From: Bin87 sp965203985 | GTDB taxonomy: Bacteria > Chloroflexota > Dehalococcoidia > Lucifugimonadales > UBA3495 | Direction: 5' to 3' | Assembly: GCA_965203985.1 (NCBI GenBank) | Contig: CBDBDS010000012.1 | Span: 62,001-126,000 of the forward strand | DNA: 64,000 nt | Made by a program: the position numbers and the translations under genes | The notes under the pieces: model-generated | Told to the model about the DNA's origin: nothing | The model's database searches: none | What the model saw: only the letters and a program-made list of their open reading frames with translations | Shown: positions 16,776-25,351 of the stretch, one piece after another | Layout: every line of letters starts with the position of its first letter | Numbering within the stretch: position 1 is the first letter of the stretch

Positions 16776-17081
16776 GTGCCCCGAGAAGACGAACGTTTCC
16801 GTAATCTGTCCCCGCGGCATCCGCAGTATTGTACCTGCGTTGAATGCGTAGAGCAGCGTAAATCCGGCCAGGATGAAACGGTCGCCGGTAAGGTCGGCAA
16901 ATTTGCCGGCAAGATGGCGGGCAAAGCGGCCAAAGCCGGAAAAATGGGCAAGGGCAAAAAGCGCGGCAACAGCGGCGCCTCCGGCAAAGCCCGGGGCCGG
17001 ACGCAGTCAGTGTCCGAGCCGGTGCGCAAGCACAAGGCCAACTGCGAGTGCGCGACCTGTACGCTCCTTAAGTCAATCTAG
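16776..17081 (+). CDS. Small basic protein with paired CxCxxC motifs between nuoI and nuoJ
   Basis: A 101-residue protein started at GTG 16776 (GAGG upstream). The N-terminal HPQYCTCVECVEQR and C-terminal KANCECATCTLLKSI each hold a C-x-C-x-x-C triad, a likely bipartite zinc site. The middle is a Gly/Lys-rich low-complexity linker (GKVGKFAGKMAGKAAKAGK). I recall similar short CTCVEC proteins in Chloroflexota but no assigned function. Its position 13 bases after nuoI could mean an assembly or Fe-S-related role; that is speculation. Confidence 0.6.
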   Translation: MPREDERFRNLSPRHPQYCTCVECVEQRKSGQDETVAGKVGKFAGKMAGKAAKAGKMGKGKKRGNSGASGKARGRTQSVSEPVRKHKANCECATCTLLKSI

Positions 17082-17239
17082 GTGTTGGTCCCCAAGGAAT
17101 CCAGGACCGGTTCGCCTATTCGCAATGCCGACACCGAAACCAAACCCTCAACACCGGAGCCGCCAGCGGGGCGGCTCATACTTTGGCAGCGTGCCGGGAA
17201 TCTCCGTGCGGAACCCGGACAGCCGGGACGCATAGACCC

Positions 17240-17758
17240 GTGGCGCTGGCCCTCTTCACAATCGTAGCCATTTTCACCCTCGGCGGGGCCGTGGGCGTGG
17301 TGGCGACTCGAAACGTGGTCCACGCGGCGCTGTTCCTGCTGCTGTCCCTGCTGGGCGCGGCCGGCGCGTACCTGCTGCTGTTCGCCGAGTTCCTGGCGTT
17401 GGTGCAGGTGCTCATCTACGGCGGCGCGGTTACTATCGTCGTGCTGTTTGCGGTCATGCTAACCCGGTCCTCGGAGTATCCACGCATCACCGACAACAAG
17501 CAGTGGCCGCTGGGATTGATAACGGCCACGGTGCTGGCGGTGGTGCTGGGCGCGGCTTTCTGGCTGGCTCCCGACGTAGCGGCAGAACCCACCCCCCCAG
17601 ATTTCACGGAACTGGGCGCCGCCCTGTTCACCAAGTGGGCGCTGCCCTTCGAGATCGCGTCTCTGGTGCTCCTGGTCGCCCTCATCGGAGCCATCATCAT
17701 CGCCCGCACGCAGACCGTGACGGCGCAAACCGATACGCCGGCGGAAGGCGAGGGTTAG
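17240..17758 (+). CDS. nuoJ: NADH-quinone oxidoreductase subunit J
   Basis: A 172-residue membrane subunit with five helices. NVVHAALFLLLSLLGAAGAYLLLFAEFLALVQVLIYGGAVTIVVLFAVML is the diagnostic block, including the pi-bulge helix region. The start is GTG 17240, with MALALFTIVAIF as the first helix; no clear Shine-Dalgarno is seen, and upstream in-frame starts reach 17183. nuoK follows by 7 bases. Confidence 0.95.
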   Translation: MALALFTIVAIFTLGGAVGVVATRNVVHAALFLLLSLLGAAGAYLLLFAEFLALVQVLIYGGAVTIVVLFAVMLTRSSEYPRITDNKQWPLGLITATVLAVVLGAAFWLAPDVAAEPTPPDFTELGAALFTKWALPFEIASLVLLVALIGAIIIARTQTVTAQTDTPAEGEG

Positions 17759-17765
17759 CCGTCCG

Positions 17766-18086
17766 ATGGTGTCCCTTCTGTATTTCCAGCTTCTGGGAGC
17801 CGCCCTGTTCGGGATCGGTTTCTACGGAGTCCTCGCCCGCCGGAGTGCGGTGCTGATCGTGCTGTCCATCGAGTTGATGCTCAACGCCGTCAACATCAAC
17901 CTGATCGCCGCGGCCTCCTACCTGAACGGCACGGGCCGCTTCACCGACTTTGACGGCCAGATCATCGCGATCTTTGTCATCACGGTGGCAGCGGCAGAGG
18001 TCGGTCTGGCGTTCGCTATCATCCTGCGGATGTATCGTAACCGCGGCACCGTCAACGTCGACGAAATCAACCTGCTCAAGTGGTGA
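17766..18086 (+). CDS. nuoK: NADH-quinone oxidoreductase subunit K
   Basis: A 106-residue membrane subunit with three helices. SIELMLNAVNINLIA and VITVAAAEVGLAFAIIL contain the two conserved membrane glutamates needed for proton transfer (Glu in IELMLN and Glu in AAAEVG). The length is standard. It lies between nuoJ and nuoL with one to seven bases on each side. Confidence 0.97.
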   Translation: MVSLLYFQLLGAALFGIGFYGVLARRSAVLIVLSIELMLNAVNINLIAAASYLNGTGRFTDFDGQIIAIFVITVAAAEVGLAFAIILRMYRNRGTVNVDEINLLKW

Positions 18087-18087
18087 T

Positions 18088-20025
18088 ATGCCGCTGGCAT
18101 TCCTGATACCAGTCTTCTCCTTCGCCGCCTGCCCGCTGATCATCCTGTTCCAGCGTTGGCTGCCGCTGCGGGGCGCGCCGCTGGCGATCCTGGCCATCGG
18201 CGGCGGGTTCGTGGTGTGGGCGCTGACCACGGTGAGTTTTTTGGGAGCATCCCCCGACAACCCCGCCTGCGCCGTCAGCGGCATCACCGGGGCGTTGACC
18301 TGCCATTTCTCCACGTCCTGGTTCGAGGCGGGATTACCCGGGGTTGCCGCGAACGTTGACCAGGCCATTCACCTGGACTGGGGCATCATCATCGACCCGC
18401 TGACCGTGGTGCTCCTCGGGCTGATCACCTTCGTTGCCCTGGGCGTCCAGCTTTATTCGCTGGAATACATGAAGGGCGACCCGCGTTTCGGCTGGTACTT
18501 CGCGTGGCAGGCCCTGTTCGTTGCAGCGATGCTGACCCTGGCGCTGGCCGATAATTTCCTGCTGTTGTACATCGCGTGGGAACTGGTGGGCCTGTGCTCC
18601 TACCTGCTCATCGGGTTCTGGTTTGAAAATCCCGGCCCGCGCGAGGCCGCGAAGAAAGCGTTCGTGGTGACGCGCATCGGCGACGTGGGTCTGCTGGTGG
18701 GCATTCTCCTGCTATGGGTGAACGTGGGCAGTTTCAGCATGACCGACGCCTTCGCGGCCGCCGCGTCCGGCGAGTTGGGCAGCGGCGTCACCACCGCGGC
18801 GGCGATCCTGCTGTTGCTGGGAGCCATGGGCAAGTCCGCGCAATTCCCCTTCCACGTGTGGCTGCCCGACGCCATGGAAGGCCCGACGCCGGTCAGCGCG
18901 CTGATCCACGCCGCCACCATGGTGATCGCCGGCGTGTACCTGGTGGCCCGCGCCTATCCCATCTTCGCCGCGTCCCCGGAAGCGATGATGATCGTGGCCA
19001 TTGTCGGGTTGATCACCGCCCTGGGCGCGGCGACCATCGCCCTGGTGTCCACGGACCTGAAGCGCATCCTGGCGTATTCCACCGTGTCCCACCTGGGTCT
19101 GATGATGCTGTCGCTGGGCGCGTTAGGCTGGACGGCGGCGGTGTTCCACCTGATGGCCCACGGGTTCGCCAAGGCCCTGCTGTTCCTGGGCGCCGGCAGC
19201 GTGATGCACGGCGTGGGAGCCCACGGTGACGTGGACATTCGCCGCGTCGGCGGCCTGCGCCGGGCGATGCCGGTAACCGCGGTCGTGTTCTCCATCGGCG
19301 CGTTGTCCCTGGGAGGCATTCCGATCCTGTCCGGCTTCTGGAGCAAGGACGAAATCCTGATCGCGGTGGAGCACAACCTGCACGTCATATTCATCATCCT
19401 GACCATGCTCACCGCCTTCCTGAGCGCGCTGTACATGGCCCGCGCCATGTTCGTGGTGTTCTTCGGAGCCGAGGGAGAGGACAGCCACCACGCCCACGAA
19501 TCGCCGCTGCTGATGACCGGCGTGATGTCCGTGCTGGCGGTGCTGGCCGTGGGCTTTGGCTGGATCGCCTTCAACTGGCCGGGTGCATTCGACGGTATCG
19601 GCGGCTTCGTGTTCTACGACCACACGGAGAAGTTCCACTTCAACTACGTGCTGGGAGCGCTGTCGATAATCCTGGCGGTGGGCGCGTTCGTCCTGGCGTG
19701 GTTGGTGTACGTACGTCGGGCGATCTCCCATGAGCCCTGGAGGGCGCGCTTCGCCGGAATACTGCGGGTAGTCGAGCGCCGATACTACGTCGACGAGGCA
19801 TACCAGTGGACCATCGATCGCATCGTGCTGACCGTGTCCGCGGCGTTGGCCTTCTTCGACCGCGCCGTGGTGAACGACGTAGGGGTGAACGGCCCGGCCG
19901 ACGTCGTCCGCAAAGCGGGCGTCGCGCTGCGGCTGCACGTCACCGGTCACGTTTACACCTACGCGCTGGCGGTGGCATTGGGCGTGATCGGCCTGGCGAT
20001 ATTCTGGTGGCTGCGCTCGGTGTAG
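18088..20025 (+). CDS. nuoL: NADH-quinone oxidoreductase subunit L
   Basis: A 645-residue antiporter-like subunit at the distal end of the membrane arm. The ATG at 18088 lies one base after the nuoK stop. WELVGLCSYLLIGFWFENP carries the conserved Glu of TM5, GKSAQFPFHVWLPDAMEGPTPVSALIHAATMV the key Lys and His, and STDLKRILAYSTVSHLGLMM the next conserved block. The C-terminal lateral helix and a final TM helix (LAVALGVIGLAIFWWL) are present. Confidence 0.96.
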   Translation: MPLAFLIPVFSFAACPLIILFQRWLPLRGAPLAILAIGGGFVVWALTTVSFLGASPDNPACAVSGITGALTCHFSTSWFEAGLPGVAANVDQAIHLDWGIIIDPLTVVLLGLITFVALGVQLYSLEYMKGDPRFGWYFAWQALFVAAMLTLALADNFLLLYIAWELVGLCSYLLIGFWFENPGPREAAKKAFVVTRIGDVGLLVGILLLWVNVGSFSMTDAFAAAASGELGSGVTTAAAILLLLGAMGKSAQFPFHVWLPDAMEGPTPVSALIHAATMVIAGVYLVARAYPIFAASPEAMMIVAIVGLITALGAATIALVSTDLKRILAYSTVSHLGLMMLSLGALGWTAAVFHLMAHGFAKALLFLGAGSVMHGVGAHGDVDIRRVGGLRRAMPVTAVVFSIGALSLGGIPILSGFWSKDEILIAVEHNLHVIFIILTMLTAFLSALYMARAMFVVFFGAEGEDSHHAHESPLLMTGVMSVLAVLAVGFGWIAFNWPGAFDGIGGFVFYDHTEKFHFNYVLGALSIILAVGAFVLAWLVYVRRAISHEPWRARFAGILRVVERRYYVDEAYQWTIDRIVLTVSAALAFFDRAVVNDVGVNGPADVVRKAGVALRLHVTGHVYTYALAVALGVIGLAIFWWLRSV

Positions 20026-20067
20026 ATCTTACTGGCATTATGCAATATCGCTATCCCCTGGCCATCT

Positions 20068-20145
20068 CGTCATTCCCGCGAAAGCGGGAATCCAGAGCCT
20101 CTTTGCTCAACAGGATCCTGGATTCCGGCTTTCGCCGGAATGACG
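20068..20145. repeat. REP-like palindromic repeat between nuoL and nuoM
   Basis: CGTCATTCCCGCGAAAGCGG on the left and CCGGCTTTCGCCGGAATGACG-type sequence on the right form a long imperfect palindrome (about 78 bases) with two smaller hairpins. It resembles the widespread intergenic GTCATTCC repeat class. A related half-copy is at 49063-49089. Confidence 0.75.
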
Positions 20146-20158
20146 GTCGCTATATTCG

Positions 20159-21676
20159 ATGATGGCCAGTTTCGACCAGGTATCCCTGCTGCTGTTGGTG
20201 CTGGTGCCCCTGGCCGGCGCGGCGCTGGCCATGTTCCTGCCCAAGGACCGGCCGCGAGACGCGTGGCAGTTCGCCATCTTCGTGGCCGCCGTCAGCTTCG
20301 TGTTGTCGGTCATCGTGTTCCTGCGCTACGACTACGGGGCTGGCGGCGTGCAGATGGTGCGTTCATACGACTGGATCGGGCAGCCGGTCAACATAACGCT
20401 CCACTTCGGGCTCAATGGCATCGGAGCGCCCCTGGTGCTGCTCAACGGCATCGTGCTGCTGGGCGCGGTGCTGATCAGCCAGACCATCACCCGGCGGACG
20501 CGGGACTTCTTCGTGCTGCTGCTGGCCCTGGGCGCCGGCGTGTACGGCGTGTTCGTGGTGCGCGACCTCTTCTTCCTGTTTTTCTTCTACGAACTGGCCG
20601 TGCTGCCCATGTACCTGCTCATCGGCGTTTGGGGCAGCAGCACCGACTTCGGCACCTTCCTGCGCACCAAGGAATACGGCGCGATGAAGCTGATGCTGAT
20701 GCTGGTGGCCGGCAGCATCCTGATCTGGGTCGGGATCCTGGCCCTGTACGTGGCGTCGTCACAGGCGGGCGATCCCACCTTCAACATCGACAAGCTGGCC
20801 GCGCTGCAGCAGGACGGGGCGGTCTCGCGCCTGACCCAGATGTGGGTGTTCCCCTTCTTTGCGCTGGGGTTCGGCGTTCTGGCCGGCCTCTGGCCCTTCC
20901 ATACCTGGTCGCCCGACGGCCACGTCGCCGCGCCCACCGGCGTCAGTATGCTCCACGCCGGCGTGCTGATGAAGCTGGGGGCCTTTGGCATCATCCAGGT
21001 GGGGATGATCCTGACACCCCAGGGCGCGGAGGTGTGGATGCCGGTGCTCATCGGCCTCGGCACGGTGAACGTCATCTACGGCGCGATTTCCGCTCTGTCG
21101 CAGAATGACCTCAAGTACGTTATCGGTTATTCCAGCGTCAGCCACATGGGTTACGTGCTCATGGGCATCGCCACGCTGCACCCGGTAGGATTGGCCGGGG
21201 CGGTGCTCCAGATGTTCTCCCACGGCATCATGACGGCCCTCATGTTCGCCATGGTAGGGGCGATTTACGAGCGGGCGCACATCCGCGACAGCATGATCCT
21301 CAACGGCCTCATCAAGCGCATGGGCACTACGACGTTCTTCTTCGCCATCGCCGGCCTTGCATCGCTGGGTCTGCCCGGGCTGAGCGGGTTCATAGCGGAG
21401 TTCATGGTGTTCACCGGAGCCTTCCGAACCTACCTGCCGCTGGCGGTCCTGGGCGTCATCGGCGCGGCCATCACGGCGGTGTACATCCTGCGTCTCCTGG
21501 CCCGTTCCTTCTTCGGCGAGGGCGACCCGCGATGGGACCACCTCACCGACGCCAGCCCGGTGGAAAAGGGCGTGGGCGCGGCCTTCGTCCTAATCCTGAT
21601 TGCGGTGGGCGTCTGGCCGGCGCCGCTGCTGCGGGTCATCAACACGGGCGTCGAAAGCGCGCTGGCCGTGTTTTAG
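20159..21676 (+). CDS. nuoM: NADH-quinone oxidoreductase subunit M
   Basis: A 505-residue antiporter-like subunit. FFYELAVLPMYLLIGVWG contains the conserved TM5 Glu, FALGFGVLAGLWPFHTWSPDGHVAAPTGVSMLHAGVLMKLGAFG the Lys/His channel residues, and NDLKYVIGYSSVSHMGYVLMG the following block. It is separated from nuoL by 133 bases containing a palindromic repeat. Either of two ATGs (20159 or 20162) could be used. Confidence 0.96.
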   Translation: MMASFDQVSLLLLVLVPLAGAALAMFLPKDRPRDAWQFAIFVAAVSFVLSVIVFLRYDYGAGGVQMVRSYDWIGQPVNITLHFGLNGIGAPLVLLNGIVLLGAVLISQTITRRTRDFFVLLLALGAGVYGVFVVRDLFFLFFFYELAVLPMYLLIGVWGSSTDFGTFLRTKEYGAMKLMLMLVAGSILIWVGILALYVASSQAGDPTFNIDKLAALQQDGAVSRLTQMWVFPFFALGFGVLAGLWPFHTWSPDGHVAAPTGVSMLHAGVLMKLGAFGIIQVGMILTPQGAEVWMPVLIGLGTVNVIYGAISALSQNDLKYVIGYSSVSHMGYVLMGIATLHPVGLAGAVLQMFSHGIMTALMFAMVGAIYERAHIRDSMILNGLIKRMGTTTFFFAIAGLASLGLPGLSGFIAEFMVFTGAFRTYLPLAVLGVIGAAITAVYILRLLARSFFGEGDPRWDHLTDASPVEKGVGAAFVLILIAVGVWPAPLLRVINTGVESALAVF

Positions 21677-21688
21677 GCGGTTATCGGA

Positions 21689-23245
21689 ATGCCAATCGAC
21701 TACACCGCCAACCTGCACCTGCTGACGCCGGAGTTCGTCCTAACGGCGCTGGCGTTTCTGGTGTTCACGGTGGACCTCTTCCTGCCCGAGAGCAGAAAGG
21801 AATGGCTGGCCGGCCTATCGGTGGTCAGCCTGGTGGCCGTCATGGTCATCGCGCTGGTCATGCGGCCGGCGGGGTCGGTGGAACTCTACGGCGGCCTGAT
21901 CGTGGTCGACAGCTTCGGCCTGTTCTTCAAGATATTCTTCCTCGCCATCGGCGTGGGCATCATCGCGCTGTCCGTTGAGTACGGACGCGACCGGCTGGAG
22001 CATCGCGGCGAGTTCTACGGGCTGCTGCTATTTTCTATCCTCGGCATGAACCTGATGGCCATGTCCCGGGAACTGCTCACCGCCTACATCGCCCTGGAAC
22101 TGCTCTCCTTCAGCCTCTACGTCATGGTGGCCTACGGATTGCGCGAGGCCCGCTCGAACGAGGCGGGGATCAAGTACATCATTATCGGCGCGCTGTCGTC
22201 GGCCATCATGCTCTACGGGCTGAGCAACATCTACGCCGCCCTGGGCACAACGTTCTTCGTGGAGATTGCCGAGGCATGGCCAACAGCGGATGCTGACAAT
22301 CCGGTCCTGTGGGTAGGCGTGGCCCTGCTGGTGGTGGGCCTCGGGTTCAAACTCTCCGCCGTGCCCTTCCACATGTGGGCGCCCGATGCCTACGAGGGCG
22401 CACCGTTGCCGGTGACGGCCTACCTGGCCATCGGATCCAAGGCGGCCGCATTCGCGTTGACGCTGCGGCTGTTCGCCGAGGCCATCGTTCCCGCGGTCGA
22501 CCGCTGGGACGAGTGGCAACTGGTCATCGCCGTACTTGCGGCCGTCACGATGCTCCTGGGCAACCTGGTGGCATTAGCCCAGCGGAACCTGAAACGGCTG
22601 ATGGCCTACAGCAGCATTGGGCACGTGGGCTACGCGCTGGCCGGCATCGCCGTTTTGGGCAGCGATTTCGCGCTGGCCGCCAAGTCGGTGGTGTTCTACC
22701 TGGTGGTGTATGCCGTGACCAACCTGGTGGTGTTCGCCGGCGTCACCGCCTATTACAACCGCACCGGGCAGGACAACATCGCGGACCTGGCGGGCCTGGC
22801 CGACCGGCAACCCTTTGTCGCGGCCGCCATCGCCATCGGCCTGTTCTCGTTGGCCGGCCTGCCCATCTTCGCCGGTTTCACCGCCAAGTTCTACCTGTTC
22901 GCGGCCGTGGCCGACGGCGGGTTCCTGTGGCTGGCCGGCGTCGCCATTTTCGCCAGCCTGATCTCCCTGTACTACTACCTGCAGGTGCTCCGCCAGATGT
23001 ACATCGAGCGCCCGCCCAACCCTGACCACGCGGCGGAAGAGCACGAACCCGCCGACGATCACGGGGACGCCCACGGTCATGGCGCCCACGACGAGCCGCC
23101 GGTTCCGCCGATGCCCCGCCCGTCGCTGCTGCTCACGGCCACCATGGGCGTGGGGCTGCTGGTAGTGACCTGGCTGGGAGTCTACCCGGCGCCGCTGCTG
23201 GGCCTGATCGAGGCGGCCAGCGCAGCTATCGTGCCGCTGGGATAG
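21689..23245 (+). CDS. nuoN: NADH-quinone oxidoreductase subunit N
   Basis: A 518-residue antiporter-like subunit. ELLTAYIALELLSFSLYVMVAY (TM5 Glu), GLGFKLSAVPFHMWAPDAYEGAPLPVTAYLAIGSKAAAF and QRNLKRLMAYSSIGHVGYALAG are the diagnostic blocks. A His/Asp/Glu-rich stretch near residue 450 (DHGDAHGHGAHDEPP) in a cytoplasmic or periplasmic loop is unusual for the family. It is the last nuo gene; no nuoE, nuoF or nuoG appears in the window. Confidence 0.96.
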   Translation: MPIDYTANLHLLTPEFVLTALAFLVFTVDLFLPESRKEWLAGLSVVSLVAVMVIALVMRPAGSVELYGGLIVVDSFGLFFKIFFLAIGVGIIALSVEYGRDRLEHRGEFYGLLLFSILGMNLMAMSRELLTAYIALELLSFSLYVMVAYGLREARSNEAGIKYIIIGALSSAIMLYGLSNIYAALGTTFFVEIAEAWPTADADNPVLWVGVALLVVGLGFKLSAVPFHMWAPDAYEGAPLPVTAYLAIGSKAAAFALTLRLFAEAIVPAVDRWDEWQLVIAVLAAVTMLLGNLVALAQRNLKRLMAYSSIGHVGYALAGIAVLGSDFALAAKSVVFYLVVYAVTNLVVFAGVTAYYNRTGQDNIADLAGLADRQPFVAAAIAIGLFSLAGLPIFAGFTAKFYLFAAVADGGFLWLAGVAIFASLISLYYYLQVLRQMYIERPPNPDHAAEEHEPADDHGDAHGHGAHDEPPVPPMPRPSLLLTATMGVGLLVVTWLGVYPAPLLGLIEAASAAIVPLG

Positions 23246-23276
23246 AACATTAGAAGTCAATTGAGGCTAGGATGCG

Positions 23277-23298
23277 GGGGCGAATAAACATTCGCCCC
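23277..23298 (+). terminator. Hairpin after nuoN
   Basis: GGGGCGAAT and ATTCGCCCC form a perfect 9-bp stem with an AAAC loop, 31 bases after the nuoN stop. There is no U-tract, so termination is only likely. Confidence 0.5.
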
Positions 23299-23333
23299 TG
23301 CCGTTCGCTGCCGGAACCGGAGGTACCAACGCC

Positions 23334-23870
23334 ATGATCATCGCAGTAATCGGCAACTACGACCCGCCGCCCCACGTGTACGCCTTGGCCGAGGGGGTCG
23401 GCAAAGAGCTGGCCCGGCGCGGCATCGCGCTGGTCTGCGGCGGGCTGACCGGCGTGATGGAAGCGGTGTGCAAGGGGGCCAAGTCTGAGAACGGCACCAC
23501 CATCGGGATTTTGCCGGGCGGGTCGCCGCACACCGCCAACGAGTACGTGGACTTTCCCGTCGCCACTAACATGGGCTTCGCAAGGAACGTGGCGGTGGTG
23601 AGCACGGGGCAGGCGGTCATCGCCGTCGGCGGCGCCTTCGGGACGCTGTCGGAAATCGCCTACGCGCTGAGCTACGGCATTCCGGTGGTCTCGCTGCACA
23701 GTTGGCCGCTGACCTTGCGCGGCGACGGCCTGCCGGTAGGCGACAATTACATCATCGCCGATGATCCGTCCGACGCCGTGGACAAGGCGGTGGCGGCGGC
23801 TCTCGCTCGCACCGACGAAACCCAGACCGTCGCCTTCTCGGAACCCCTGCCGGAGGTGCCCAATGGCTGA
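23334..23870 (+). CDS. LOG-family/TIGR00725-type protein (possible molybdenum-cofactor carrier-like)
   Basis: A 178-residue Rossmann-like protein. MIIAVIGNYDPPP, ALVCGGLTGVMEAVCKGAK, GILPGGSPHTANEYVDFPVATNMGFARN and VGGAFGTLSEIAYAL match the TIGR00725 family, a branch related to LOG (cytokinin-activating) and MoCo-carrier proteins. The LOG signature PGGxGTxxE is altered to VGGAFGTLSE, so LOG-type phosphoribohydrolase activity is doubtful. It overlaps the enolase start by 8 bases, so they are translationally coupled. Confidence 0.75.
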   Translation: MIIAVIGNYDPPPHVYALAEGVGKELARRGIALVCGGLTGVMEAVCKGAKSENGTTIGILPGGSPHTANEYVDFPVATNMGFARNVAVVSTGQAVIAVGGAFGTLSEIAYALSYGIPVVSLHSWPLTLRGDGLPVGDNYIIADDPSDAVDKAVAAALARTDETQTVAFSEPLPEVPNG

Positions 23871-25167
23871 TGCTACCATTGCATCCGTGATCGGTCGGGA
23901 AGCCCTGGACTCCCGGGGCAACCCCACGGTTGAGGCGGAGGTCACCCTGTCCGACGGCAGCGTGGGCCTGGCCCTGGTCCCATCTGGCGCCAGCACCGGC
24001 AGCTACGAAGCGCTGGAATTGAGGGACGGCGACCGGACCCGGTTCGGCGGCGGCGGCACGCTGACCGCCGTCGCGAATGTGAACGACCGCATCGGCCCCG
24101 CGCTGTCGGGAGCGTCGCCGTTCGATCAGGCGGCCATCGACCACCGGCTGAACGAATTGGACGGCACCGACGACAAGAGCGGCCTGGGCGCCAACGCGGT
24201 GCTGGCCGTTTCCATGGCGACCGCCCGCGCCGCCGCCGTGTCCGCAACCGGGGGGTCCCTCTGGCGCCACCTTGCCGATGGCAGTCCGGTGAGTTTGCCA
24301 GTCCCCTTGCTGAACATCCTCAACGGAGGCCGGCACGCGTCCAACTCCGCCGACGTGCAGGAGTTCATGGTCGCCCCTGCCGGGTTTGACCGCTTTTCGG
24401 ATGCGCTGCGCGCCGGCGTGGAGATCTACCAGGCGCTGAAGTCCATCCTTCGCAGCGGTGGACACAACCTGAACGTCGGCGATGAGGGCGGATTCGCCCC
24501 GACCCTGCCGTCCAACCGCGACGCCATTGAGGTAGTGTTGCAGGCCATCGAGTCAGCCGGATACCGCCCGGGTGAGCAGGTCCACATTGCCCTGGACGTG
24601 GCGGCGTCGGAACTGTGGGACGCCGAGGCGTCCAACTACCATCTCGAACGGGAAGGAGTGTCGCTCAGCGCCGGGGATCTGGTGGACCTGTACGCCCAGT
24701 GGTGCGCCGAGTATCCCATCGTCAGCATCGAGGACGGGTTGTTCGAGGACGACTGGGCCGGCTGGTCAATCATGACCCAACGGCTCGGCGATTCGGTGCA
24801 ACTGGTCGGCGACGATCTGCTGGTTACCAACATCGGCCGACTTGGGCGCGGCATAGATGGGAAAGCCGGCAATGCCATCCTGCTCAAACCCAACCAGATC
24901 GGCACGCTATCGGAGACCGCCGCCGCCCTGGGCATGGCCCGCGACGCCGGCTGGACCGCCGTGATGAGCCACCGCTCCGGCGAAACCGAGGACACCACCA
25001 TCGCCGACCTCGCCGTGGCCTGGAACGTGGGTCAGATCAAGACCGGAGCGCCGGCACGGTCCGAGCGGGTGGCGAAATACAACCGCCTGCTGCGGATCGA
25101 AGCGGAGCTGGGCGATGCGGCCCGGTACGCCGGCCCGGAGGTTTACGAGAGGTTCGGATCGCGCTAG
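23863..25167 (+). CDS. eno: Enolase (phosphopyruvate hydratase)
   Basis: A 434-residue glycolytic enzyme converting 2-phosphoglycerate to phosphoenolpyruvate. ALDSRGNPTVEAEV, PSGASTGSYEALELRDGD, LLNILNGGRHASNSADVQEFMV, GDEGGFAPTLPSN, SIEDGLFEDDW, LKPNQIGTLSET and SHRSGETEDTTIADLAV give the Mg ligands (Asp, Glu, Asp), the catalytic Lys of LKPNQ and the SHRSGE loop. The ATG at 23863 has GGAGG upstream. It is normal length and followed by gap. Confidence 0.97.
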   Translation: MADATIASVIGREALDSRGNPTVEAEVTLSDGSVGLALVPSGASTGSYEALELRDGDRTRFGGGGTLTAVANVNDRIGPALSGASPFDQAAIDHRLNELDGTDDKSGLGANAVLAVSMATARAAAVSATGGSLWRHLADGSPVSLPVPLLNILNGGRHASNSADVQEFMVAPAGFDRFSDALRAGVEIYQALKSILRSGGHNLNVGDEGGFAPTLPSNRDAIEVVLQAIESAGYRPGEQVHIALDVAASELWDAEASNYHLEREGVSLSAGDLVDLYAQWCAEYPIVSIEDGLFEDDWAGWSIMTQRLGDSVQLVGDDLLVTNIGRLGRGIDGKAGNAILLKPNQIGTLSETAAALGMARDAGWTAVMSHRSGETEDTTIADLAVAWNVGQIKTGAPARSERVAKYNRLLRIEAELGDAARYAGPEVYERFGSR

Positions 25168-25217
25168 CTCAGCGTATCCTGGCGGTGTCACCGTCCGGCC
25201 CGGATTCGCCCTTTCGG

Positions 25218-25226
25218 TGGTATAAT
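25218..25226 (+). promoter_or_regulatory. Extended -10 promoter for gap
   Basis: TGGTATAAT, a perfect extended -10, lies 126 bases before the gap ATG and 51 bases after the eno stop. No -35 hexamer is evident. Confidence 0.55.
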
Positions 25227-25351
25227 CGCGGGCGCCGGCAGGGTTGAATTGGCCGCAAATTCTCGGGATTGCCGGCCAGACAGCACGTATATCGCGTGCT
25301 TCGCCTGTCACTGCATTTGGCCACGTTTGAACGGATGGGAGGCATTCCACG

